The notes beneath the pieces are model-generated. The model did no database searches, was not told the DNA's origin, and saw only the letters and a program-made list of their open reading frames with translations. Below are positions 1 to 8,699 of a DNA stretch of 64,000 bases, one piece after another. Source of the stretch: Prinia subflava (lineage: Eukaryota; Chordata; Aves; Passeriformes; Cisticolidae). The stretch is from positions 143,708,378 through 143,772,377 of the forward strand of contig NC_086247.1 in the NCBI RefSeq assembly GCF_021018805.1. The letters run 5' to 3'. Each line of letters starts with the position of its first letter. Positions within the stretch are counted from its first letter, which is position 1. A program made the position numbers and the translations under genes.

Positions 1-3000
1 AGTAACTGCTGGTTAATCCTGTTTCCAGAACTGAACTTGACTTCCATGTAATTATTTAACAAAAATTGATATAAATTCACAAATAAGAAATTCCTCTTCC
101 GTGCCTCCCTGAGGCAGTGATAAATCATGCACCCTAACAAGTGGGGTGTGGTTGGAGTCTTTGCCTGCAGAACCAGGTTAGTGCAGAATCCTGGGGTTTG
201 CACTCATGAATCAAATAAAGAAACCTCATGGAAATGAGAAAACTTCCGACCTGTTTTATTAATGGCTATGTAAAGAGCAAACACTTGCCATTTAAATTCT
301 GGCAGGATTTTTTTTTACAAATAGCCAGTGAGGTTTTTTTTTTCAGGGTAAAGTTTTGAATGACAAAAGGAAGCCAGACCATCCAGAAAAAAGTATTTTT
401 AAGAAGAAGCTTGAGTACAGTTCTCTTCAAATGTTCTCCAGGTCTCAGCAAGTCCTAAAAGACTTCAGCTCATACAGAAGCTGGTACTGCAAACTTGAGT
501 ACAGAGAAATGTTGAAGGCATCTGTCAGAACCTCATGGTAATATTAGAAGGAAGAAGTGTCTCCTTCTGAGAAAAAAATAAGTGTGGGAGATTCAGGACA
601 GGATCAAATTAGAATTTTTTCTCAAAAAAGAGAAGAAAAATTAGCTTGCCTATGGCAATTGCTCAGAGGTGAAGAGCCTGGCCAGAAGGAAACAGATCTC
701 TGGGCTGGGAGGATGAAGGTTGATTTCCCAGAGGGCACCCCTGAGGTTGCACTATGTTGCTGGAGGCTGACCAAAATGGGTACTTGATTTTTGGGAACAA
801 GTATCCAGAACCAGTTCAGCCAGCACTGAGGTGCACAGACTAAAAGGTGATAAAAAGCTAAGACTGAGCAGTCGTTATTTGGATTTAGCTGAGTTATGTT
901 CTTACATGGATTGTGATGGTGAAAGTGATGATGACAGCAGTATTTTCTCAAAGGTAATTTACTGCCTCAGAAATGCAAAAGCTTTCTACTTCCAGGAAGA
1001 CAGAAGAAATCAGTAGATGCAGGTAAGCAGTGAGAACAGTAATTGTCATACGTTTACTGCTATTTGTGCAAAATTGTTAATGGTAGACGTCAGACATAAG
1101 ACAATTGGATAAGTAATTGGAGCAGATTGTAAAGATAATTATAGCACACTTCTCAGATTACAATTCAAGCTCTTTTTTTTCCCTGAGTACAAAAAGATTA
1201 AAGATAAAAAGGTGGTGCCTCAGACATTGTGAAAGCGTATGAGAATATTTCCACTGGTGTTTAGATGGGCACTATTTTTGCTCCCAAAAATCACTGATAA
1301 TTCAGGTTCTACATCTTGTTGGCATAAATGCTCAAAGTCTTAACATAAAAAACCAGCTCCCATGTCAGCTGGGAGAACAAGTAAGAAAAAATACACTCCT
1401 CTCAGACTGTATTTTTTCTGTGACCATCTAATATTTAAGTCACAGAGTTACTGAAATTCTTTGGATGTACATCTGTTACTCTGCACTAACAAAGAGTAAC
1501 TTACCATCCTGATTATTATCAACAAAGCATGCAACTCTCCTATAACTACCCCAAAATATCAAAAACATTCAAAAATGGAATGTTTTGAATTTTTAGAATG
1601 CATCATCACTGCAGATGTTAATCTTAATCTGAATTTTGTGTGATAATAATCAAACTGAAATGGATTTAATCTATTTCAGATAGCAGAAATTGGGCAAAAT
1701 GGTTTATGGTTAAAATATTCATTTATTTTTAATAAAAAAACAAGTATTTTCCTAATTTTCTGAATAATTTCACATTTCTAAGGATATTTGCTGTTGACTG
1801 CTGTGAAGCTATGAAAATACTAAGGCATGTTGAAATAGGAGTTTATCCATGTCAGGAGAAAGAATCTTAATATGTTTTTTGGTTATTAAAAGGTATTTTT
1901 ATGTGTTAATGGAACATTAACCTGTTGTAATTTTCATGTTCTTTAGGTAAGGTAAAGATGGTCAGCTCAGAGAGGCATATTAGATAACAGAATATTGCTT
2001 ATATTAGTTTTACAATGTGTCAACAGTTTTGTATGGCATCTTAAAGCACCAATCTTCCTTTCTGTTGCTAAAAATTATAACACAATGAATTAACTGGAGG
2101 GCAAGATATTAAAAATTGCTAATTCTTTTTTCATCTATTAATGTTTTCCTTAAAAAAACTTTACATAAAAAAAAATATAGGAAAATGTAAAGGAGTTTAC
2201 TCCAGGAAATTTTCTCTCCTATACTCAACTTCACACTTCTACTTCAGTAGATTGAAAAATTCAATAAAAAAGTTTAAAAATTTTGTTGAAGAAAAGCTGG
2301 CAACTTTTCCAAAAGCTGTAAGCATCACTGATGCTTCAAACCTTGATGAGAGGGTGAACAGATATATTCCTGTAAGGCCCGTGGTGGGGTGAGAGACAAG
2401 TTGTGCTCGTGTGTGTTTGGATCTTTTACTGCATTACAGAATATTCTTACAGAATATCAGGACATTTCCTATCTCCAGATTCCAGCACCCTCAAATTCTC
2501 TGAACTTGTGAAATGTGTTATCAATGCCAACCTCAAACAGAGCAGTGGGGAGGATCTTTATTTTGTGTAAACAGGCTTTGCCAGACTGCAGGAGCCTAAT
2601 AAACACATCTTATGTGGGACTAACTTTCAAACCAAAGTTAATTTAAACTGTGCCAAGAAAAGCTTTTTATTAGATTTTTGCTTTTAATAAAAAGAACAAT
2701 GTATGAAAATTATTAAAATGCACAAAATACCAGTGTAAAAATACTTCAAATATATAATAATCAAATAGTTCCTTTAAGAACAATGGAAATGCAACACAGA
2801 GAGAGAACTATCTAATATATTAAGAGAAAATGTACTTCCCAAGGTTTCCTTTTCCTTCATTTTTCAGTACAGAACCTCACATTTAGCCAAGAAAGTTCCC
2901 TTTTATTCATCTTAGCTCAAATCCAGTTTCATCAGCATGTGAGCTAATATGTCAAACTATGTGCAGAAAGAGCTCAGGCATGAATTCCTGTTCCCTGCTG

Positions 3001-3830
3001 CCAGCTGTGCTACGAGGCCAGGGAGCTCTGGCACAGGGACAGGAGGAGAAAGGAACTTTGCAGTTCCCCACTACCACAGCTCATCTGCAGTGGTGTAAAG
3101 GAAGAAAGTGACTGAAGGTTATGAAGTTTCCTCTCAGCTCTCCAGGATTTGCTGCACACTTTCCTGTACACTGAGGTAGATCACTCTATCCACAGTATTC
3201 ATTTGGCTTTCCTGGGATTCACTTTCATAAACACAGTGAATTAAGAGAGGGACGTCTAAATTATATCAAAGTATTAAGGCAGAGAATGCCCAGATATGCA
3301 GCAATTGACATCTGCCATGTGCCCATGGTAATTAAAGGGATCTCATGTGTCTAAACAGCTTGGAGAAATGAAATATAGTACTTGCTTAGGTGGCACAACA
3401 GAGAATGAAATTTATGTGTGAGAAAGGCTGGGTTGCTTCCCTTCCCCTTTTTCTCTTTGTCTTCCATCCGCCTCTGCTTCCCTGGGACAGAAACTAGAAG
3501 ATGTGATTGGATTTAATTTTTAAGTGTGAAAGAAAATTAGAACCCAACTTGGAAATAATTACAGAACTCTTTGCATGCCATTTACGGGAAACTTGATTAA
3601 TTTATTTAACTAATGAATTCTTTTGCTATTTACAGTCAGCATCAGGTAGCCATTGAGACATATGTGGTGGATACAGCAAAAGAATAATACATTTCATGAT
3701 CTGTTTGTGAGACATGAGCAGACAGATGCAAATAGATGGAATGGAAGTGGAAAGGTGAAGGGGAAAAAATAAATTGATTTCAACAGGAAAAAAGAAAAGC
3801 AGTATATCTTTGCATTAGCAATGCCAGATG
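1..3830. other. Intergenic DNA upstream of DIP2C, no gene recognised
   Basis: AT-rich sequence with frequent stops in all frames. The open frames here are short and resemble no family I know. One stretch near 771-1022 has an acidic open frame and two good-looking splice donors (see findings), but I cannot call it a gene. The segment around 3540-3680 is AT-rich with several TAAT-type homeodomain cores and could be a conserved noncoding element; this is a guess. Nothing else identified. Confidence 0.6.
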
Positions 3831-3834
3831 AACA

Positions 3835-4260
3835 TGTTCATCCCATCCCACAGTAGGATTATTTCCTACGGCGTATTCCTGATTGCTTTGTCTACTCTGG
3901 TTTTAATGTTTCAAACTATGGGGATTCCACCATTTCCTTTGAGAGCCTCCTCTGCAGTCTAATGCTGCTCATCCCCTGGAAGCTTTCCCTGATATGTGTT
4001 CCAGCTGCCTTTCTTATTTCCATTACATGATTCAGTTATATCCTCTTTACCCTGCTATTTTCCCCACTTCAACTTCCCTGGTGCTTCCGCCTTTCAAATC
4101 CTCACGGGCAGCTGTTTGGGCCATCTCTTGCTGTTGCTTCACAAACTGAGCAAGGACTTCTGTAATCTCTTCTTATAACCCAGTCTCTCCAGGCAGCTGA
4201 TTATTTTGGTTGTTTTTCTGTGAATGCCTCCTGCTTTTGACTGTTTTTCTACATTGGCCA
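3835..4260 (-). repeat. Old CR1/L3-type LINE fragment, antisense
   Basis: Read on the minus strand, this stretch follows the 3' part of a CR1-like LINE in order. Near 4240-4150 comes a piece like 'caaccaaaataatcagctgc' followed by 'ctggagagactgggttataa'. Near 4030-3940 comes a 'ggaaagcttcc...' segment and then 'agcattagactgcagagg'. Near 3930 is 'atggtggaatccccat', and further on 'aataatcctactgtgggatg'. These are the recurring blocks of CR1 3' ends (multi-indel-diverged here). No intact reverse transcriptase frame remains and both ends are ragged, so it is a dead, old insertion. The assignment is from remembered consensus; a repeat-library search would give the subfamily. Confidence 0.72.
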
Positions 4261-6800
4261 AATCCCCACTTCCCCCCTCTCTCAGACAGAAGAGAAGACG
4301 ACCTGTTCATTCAAACACAGTCCTCTTGCTTTTGCTAAGGTGTGCAGGAGACACCCACATCATTTTAGGTGCTTGAAGTTAACAGTGTCTCTATACAAGA
4401 GCTTTGTTCCTTTCCCTAAATATTTTTAGTGCCTTGTCCCCTTCCTGAAGTTGAGCTGCTGCAAATGTTTTCTAGTACAGACCTGGCTTTGGGCTAAATC
4501 TCTGCAAATGTGGATACATCTTTTGCTGAGAGAGCCAGGAAAAGGATCTTTTACCTAAGCAAGGTCATTCTATGTGGTCCTTCAGAGGTTTCACTCAGGT
4601 ACTGAAACCATAAGGTGATCCACAGTCACCACTAGAATTTGACTGCTACACAGGTACTGTTAAGTAAAAATACACTTCTTTCTGACCATGCTACTTAATC
4701 ACTGCATCCAAAATGCAAATAGCATCCTGCCCTTCTTGAAGTCTGGAACTTTCCCACCTCACAACCTCTTACCTACAAACCTAAAAGGATCTATGAATAA
4801 AGACCAGCTAGCTCAAAAGTCCTGACTTGCTTCTTTTCCATTGCAATTCCAGTGTTTCATCAAAACTATTGTGCAAATTTATATGCCTGAGGTTTCCTTC
4901 CTGGAGTCTGGGCACTGACACTTTGCACAAGTAAGAAATGTCTCCTCTGGAGAGCAGTCCAAGGGGAAAAATGTGCCTTCCAAAGGAGGCTGCCATGGCC
5001 CCATGCACATCCCCACGCCAGGGCTCGGCTGTCAGAGCCCCGACAAGGCTCCCACAGCGCTCACCTCTGCCTGCACCTCGGCCCAGGTGATGGGATAGCC
5101 CTGCCTGCCCAGGGGGGCCCTGTACACCCCAAAGACCCTCCACAGGAGCCAAGCCCCAGGACATCACCCTGACTGTCTGCTGGATTCAGTCATTTCCACT
5201 TCTGCTGGATAACCTCTACCCCAAGTGATCACTCCTCCTTTCAAACACCCAGCAGTTGAAACCCTGGGCTTGTCATGGAAGAGCCAAGAAAAGTCACTCA
5301 CAATGATATGAGTGTTCAACCATTTCTCTTTAGGTCCCTTTGTATAACTTCATTAAAGGAAAAATTTGGAAAGTGGTGTAAACACCACCAGTAACAATAT
5401 GTAATAATCTCTCTGTAATAATCAGGTAACAAGTTAAATAATCATATTGTATCAGCACTGAGGAAGTCAAGTGGTAACTCAGAGATACACATTCCAGGTG
5501 GAAGCTGGACCACCACAAAGCCTTGCCTTTGGCTCCCTCCATCAAAGTCACTTCTGCACAAGGCTGATACTTTCAGCCTATTTCATCCCACATGACACAA
5601 CAAACAAACAAAACTCGCATTCTCAGGTAGGAACCCTGGAACATATTTGGATTTAATTGCTTTTCTTTGTTTAAATCTGGATGTAATGAACAAGAAAGAC
5701 CTGGATAATTTTTTAATGTCTGTATTTGAAACATGCAGTATTCAACAAAAGGTATAAATTCTTTCTCCTGTGTAGGACAGTGCTGGAGGAGAGGCATTTG
5801 TACAGCCCTAAATAATGTGTGTCACCATGCTGTTGAAAGCAATGGCCCTTCTCAAATGAGGTGCATTTTCTCCTCACTGCATTGAAGAGAAACTCATGAG
5901 AGGTTACTAGAAACCATCATATATGACAATAAAACAAATAGCAGCACCATAACATTAAGGGACACTTTGGGTGCTGGAGCCTTGCTTATGGCAGGCAAAC
6001 TCCCCAAAGTCTCCCAACCAGTTCTGCCACTGGTCTGTCTGGAGTGATGCTGCCATGGGCCACGGCTGGGTGTGAACAGCCCTCCAGTCTGGGGCTGGTA
6101 ACCAGTGAAAACACAAGAAACCACCAGCCCTGCACATGGAATCACTCCAGTGCTAATGCCTGTACAGCACAGCTGGTAACATGATGTAATTTTGTTTTCT
6201 TCCACAACATAATAAAAAACTACTTTGTTTAGTATAGTTGCAGCCTAAACTTTATCTTTTCAAGAAACACCTACATCCTTTTCTTTCACTGACTAGAATA
6301 GTAAGCTGGTAACTCAAGGCTGGCCTGGGATGATTATGACTTTTCCTTTCTGCTAACCCTGTGTCCCACAAAGACCTGTTCTACCTTTGGGACTCCCAAG
6401 GACTTTTGAAACCATAGGTGCTGTGGGGGCTTGCTCCTTCCTTCTTGTGAGGGATTTTAAAAACCCACCAAACTGAAACCAAACCAATAATCCCCATCCC
6501 AAACAACAAAGAGGGAGAAAATATGTACAGAGGAAAAAAGGAAGATGTACCTTGTGGAACATATTTGTTGATTGGAAAGGCAGTTTTATTAAATGTTTTC
6601 AAAACATTCCTTCTTTTGTTGGAGTGGTGTAATTAAGAGTCCTCAGTCCTTTTTACCATGTTCACCAGATACTGGCTCAGTGTCAGCTGGTACACGTGCC
6701 AACTTTGTTCTTTTTGCCATATTAACATTGCTACTCTTTCATGGCAACGTGCATCCATGGTTTAGTGATGTATGCACCAAAATTGGCATGGCTTGTTTGG
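4261..6800. other. Intergenic DNA between two CR1 fragments
   Basis: Mostly AT-rich unique sequence. A GC-richer patch at about 4980-5170 opens a 119-residue minus-strand frame, and another at 5990-6140 opens a roughly 100-residue one. Neither protein looks like a known family, and both are rich in residues expected from random GC-rich DNA. No RNA gene or promoter recognised. Confidence 0.55.
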
Positions 6801-6905
6801 AATAGAATAGAGTGGAATTGGAATTAGGATAGGCTAGGACAGGACAGGACAGTATAGGATAGGATAGAGTAGAATACGATAGGATAGGATAGACTAGAAT
6901 AGAAT
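6801..6905. repeat. Pentanucleotide microsatellite (AATAG / TAGGA type)
   Basis: An imperfect array of aatag, aggac and taggat units with point changes. It abuts the minus-strand CR1 piece at 6904-6960 on the side where the CR1 3' tail is expected, so it is probably the expanded tail repeat of that element. Such arrays next to CR1 ends are common in bird genomes. Confidence 0.8.
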
Positions 6906-6960
6906 AATTTCGGTTGGGACAGACCCCTAAGATCATCGCGTCCCACTGTTAACCTGACAC
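6904..6960 (-). repeat. 5'-truncated CR1 LINE 3' end, antisense
   Basis: After the tail-like microsatellite the + strand reads 'aatttcggttgggacagacc', then 'ctaagatcatcgcgtcccac' and 'tgttaacctgacac'. This corresponds to the antisense 3' end of a bird CR1 family (gttcagttggaagggacc... gatcatcgagtccaactgttaacc). Similarity stops at about 6960, typical of CR1's severe 5' truncation. The element lies about 60 bp from the start of the DIP2C CpG island. The subfamily is not determined. Confidence 0.7.
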
Positions 6961-7224
6961 TATGCAATCCTCCATTGCCCGCATACACAGAATAGGAGTG
7001 ACAACAGGGGTAGGCTGCAAGTTGTTCGGCAAGCGGGGAAGGAGCACAGGTTGTCGGAGTCGAATCTCCGCCTCCCTCGAGCACATCACTCCTCCCTCGC
7101 CTTCCTTCGCAGAACGGGGACCACTCCTGGGAGCCGGCATAAGTGAAAGCCAGCGCTACCCGTGCCCGTGCTCCGCCGGAGCCCCTGGCCCCGCACCCCC
7201 GGCCCCGCACACCGTACCCCCCGC

Positions 7225-7480
7225 ACATTCCCGTCCCGCACACCCTGCACCCCTCGGTCCCGCACCCCTCGCACACTGCTGTCCCTCACACCCCGGCCCT
7301 GCATCCCCCGGTCCCGCACCCCTCGCACACTCCCGTCCCTCACACCCCGGTCCCGCACCCCTCGCACACTCCCGTCCCTCACACCCCGGTCCCGCACCCC
7401 TCGCACACTCCCGTCCCTCACACCCCGGTCCCGCACCCCTCGCACACTCCCGTCCCTCACTCCCGTCCCTCACACCTCCC
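7225..7480. repeat. C-rich minisatellite, 39-bp unit
   Basis: A 39-bp unit starting 'cccgcacccctcgcacactc' begins at 7313, 7352, 7391 and 7430. The first three copies are identical over the full unit; the fourth breaks down into a short 'tcccgtccctcac' repeat. Degenerate copies precede it from about 7225. The unit is 13 codons long and lacks stops in several frames, which explains the long artificial open frames across this region on both strands. The minus strand of each unit has runs of GGGG, GGG, GGG, GGGG and GGG separated by short loops, so it has G-quadruplex potential. Confidence 0.93.
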
Positions 7481-7520
7481 GCCCCTTTCCCGTCCCCTCA
7501 CACGGCGGCTCCGGGCGCGC

Positions 7521-7535
7521 GGGGCGGGCGGGGCG
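7521..7535 (+). promoter_or_regulatory. GC boxes (SP/KLF-type)
   Basis: The tract 'ggggcgggcggggcg' contains two overlapping GGGCGG-type SP/KLF sites just upstream of the likely transcription start region of DIP2C. Such sites are the usual core of TATA-less CpG-island promoters. Binding is inferred from motif only. Confidence 0.55.
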
Positions 7536-7585
7536 CGCGGCCCGGCGCGGGGCGCCCCCTGCGGGCGGCGCGGGCGCCGCGCGGT

Positions 7586-7591
7586 CACGTG
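7586..7591. promoter_or_regulatory. Palindromic E-box CACGTG
   Basis: A perfect CACGTG in the context gcggtCACGTGgatgtgaca, 55 bp downstream of the GC boxes. It is a consensus site for bHLH-zip factors of the USF/MYC/MITF-TFE type. The CpG in its centre makes binding methylation-sensitive. Motif only; no proof of use. Confidence 0.45.
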
Positions 7592-7683
7592 GATGTGACA
7601 GCGGCAGTGCCCGGCCAGCCCCAGTCGCGGCAGCGGCACCGCAGCGCCAGCGCCGCCGCCAGCCCGAGCCGGGCGGGGACAGC

Positions 7684-7712
7684 GGGGCCGGGGCCGGGGC
7701 GAGGCCAGGGGG
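7684..7712 (+). promoter_or_regulatory. G-quadruplex-type tract in promoter / 5' UTR
   Basis: Runs of GGGG at 7684-7687, 7690-7693 and 7696-7699 are separated by two-base loops (cc), with a fourth run GGGGG at 7708-7712. This fits a short-loop parallel quadruplex. If the transcript starts upstream of it, the RNA would carry the same element in its leader. A purine-rich GGA tract follows at about 7834-7882. Confidence 0.6.
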
Positions 7713-7781
7713 AGCCGCCGCCGCGGTGCCGGGCGGCGGCGGTGGCGGGCGGGGGGGTGGGCCGGGCGCGGCGAGGAGCCG

Positions 7782-7835
7782 ATGCGGAGCGATCGCGGGC
7801 GGGCGGCGGGAGCGGCCATGGCGGGGCCCCGCTGA
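7782..7835 (+). promoter_or_regulatory. Upstream ORF 1 (17 codons), with strong-context internal ATG
   Basis: An ATG at 7782 opens 17 codons (MRSDRGRAAGAAMAGPR) ending at TGA 7833-7835. Its second in-frame ATG, at 7818, sits in a near-ideal Kozak context (gcggccATGG) and would make MAGPR. The uORF is in the same frame as DIP2C but closes 249 nt before the main ATG. It counts only if transcription starts upstream of 7782 (or of 7818 for the short form). Confidence 0.5.
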
Positions 7836-7950
7836 AGGAGGCGGCGAAGGAGGAGGAGGAGGAGAGGGGAGGAGAGGAGAAACCTCCGCATTCCCTCCCT
7901 CCGCGCCCCGTCCCCCCGCGCGGACCGCCCGCCCGCCCGCCTCCCCCTGC

Positions 7951-7962
7951 ATGCCCGGCTGA
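7951..7962 (+). promoter_or_regulatory. Upstream ORF 2 (3 codons, MPG)
   Basis: The sequence ctgcATGcccggcTGA gives a three-codon uORF 122 nt upstream of the main start. The Kozak context is moderate (pyrimidine-rich upstream, C at +4). It does not overlap the coding sequence, so reinitiation at the DIP2C ATG is feasible. It is very likely within the mature leader because it is close to the coding start. Confidence 0.5.
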
Positions 7963-8084
7963 GACCGCGGGGAGGACTCAGCCACCCGCCGCGGCCCCGC
8001 CGCCTTCCCGCGCCCCGCCAGCCGCGGACAAAGGGGGAGAGCGGGCAGCCAGAGGAGGGGAGAGCCCGTCCCCGCCGCACGAGC

Positions 8085-8169
8085 ATGGCGGACCGCAGCC
8101 TGGAGAGCGTGTCCCTGCCGCTGGAGGTGCGGGCCCGGCTGGCCGAGCTGGAGCTGGAGCTCTCCGAAG
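8085..8169 (+). CDS. DIP2C: DIP2C, first coding exon (residues 1-28 plus 1 nt)
   Basis: The exon reads MADRSLESVS then LPLEVRARLAELELELSE, with the next codon (G) split by the intron (phase 1). This is nearly identical, from memory, to the start of vertebrate DIP2C. The paralogues DIP2A and DIP2B share the AELELELSEG core but differ in the first 10-12 residues, so C is the best fit. Residues from about 9 onward begin the DMAP1-binding domain; the full protein (about 1550 residues) continues with two adenylate-forming (AMP-binding/acyl-CoA-synthetase-like) domains, none of which lie in this window. The family acts in neural development and lipid/acyl metabolism; the precise reaction is not settled. 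The start is supported by a strong Kozak context (A at -3, G at +4) and by the homologue's start. All upstream ATGs close before it. Only the 5' tip of the gene is visible. Confidence 0.93.
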
Positions 8170-8175
8170 GTAAAG
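8170..8175 (+). other. DIP2C: Splice donor of DIP2C exon 1
   Basis: The junction gaag|gtaaag has a good U1 match. It falls exactly where the conserved AELELELSEG block of DIP2 proteins reaches its split glycine codon. Reading on past it gives low-complexity GKGAAGGRRWARAARRRR sequence, expected of GC-rich intron and not of the protein. Confidence 0.92.
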
Positions 8176-8699
8176 GCGCGGCGGGCGGGCGGCGGTGGGC
8201 GCGGGCGGCGCGGCGGCGGCGCGGCACCCCCGGCCCGCTCCCCCATCGCGCACCCTCCGCCCTGCGGCCCTGCGGTGCCGGGCCCGGCCCGATGGCGCCC
8301 GGGGGGCTCCCCTGGGGGTCCCCGGCGCTGGCGGGGGACCCCGGCGCGGGGGTTTTGTTCTACCTGCGAGCCCCCCGCGCTCCGCCGCGGCGCGGGCGGG
8401 GGCGGCGGGGGGCTCTGGCGGCGGGGCTCGGCCGCGCACGCGGTGCTGCGGGAGCTGGAAAAATCCGTGGGGATGGCTTGGAGGGGCTCCTGCCCTGCCG
8501 GGGAGACGCGGCTTCACGGAAACGTGCCGTGTACCTGCGTGCCAGACCCCGCCGTGGCCGCATCGAGAGACTCCCACGGAGTCCACGCAGCGTGCGTGTG
8601 TCGGCTGCAACAAAACACCCCCGATAAGGTCGTTGTGGACAATACCGGCCAGGTCACTCGGATGAAACGATATATATATTTTTTAATTGCGGGATTTTT

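Larger units (their letters stand above)
7020..8650 (+). promoter_or_regulatory. DIP2C: CpG-island promoter and 5' end of DIP2C
   Basis: GC content and CpG density rise abruptly near 7020 and fall back after about 8650, where AT-rich sequence (a TATATATATTTT run at about 8671) resumes. The island contains the first coding exon, the presumed 5' UTR and the start of intron 1. No convincing TATA box lies upstream of the start codon, while GC boxes cluster at about 7521-7535, which fits a dispersed CpG-island promoter. The exact transcription start cannot be read from sequence; I infer somewhere around 7500-7780. A divergent antisense transcript is possible, as for many such promoters, but nothing shows it directly. 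Confidence 0.85.

Noticed and set aside
4808..5167. 119-residue minus-strand open frame upstream of DIP2C
   Set aside because: Gly/Leu-rich random-looking sequence in a GC-richer patch. I see no homology, promoter or intron-exon structure.
6962..8173. 403-residue plus-strand open frame spanning the minisatellite, promoter and exon 1
   Set aside because: It is in a different frame from DIP2C. Its length comes from the stop-free 39-bp repeat and GC-rich island sequence, its composition is Pro/Ala/Arg/Gly low complexity, and it runs through the exon 1 splice donor.
7457..8246. Minus-strand open frames of 256 and 258 residues across the CpG island
   Set aside because: Arg/Pro/Ala/Gly-rich products of GC-rich DNA read antisense to the DIP2C exon, with no recognisable domain or supporting start context.
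8170..8627. Continuation of the DIP2C frame past exon 1 (180-residue read-through)
   Set aside because: The conserved protein block ends exactly at a consensus donor. The downstream sequence is unlike any DIP2 protein and of intron-like GC-rich composition.
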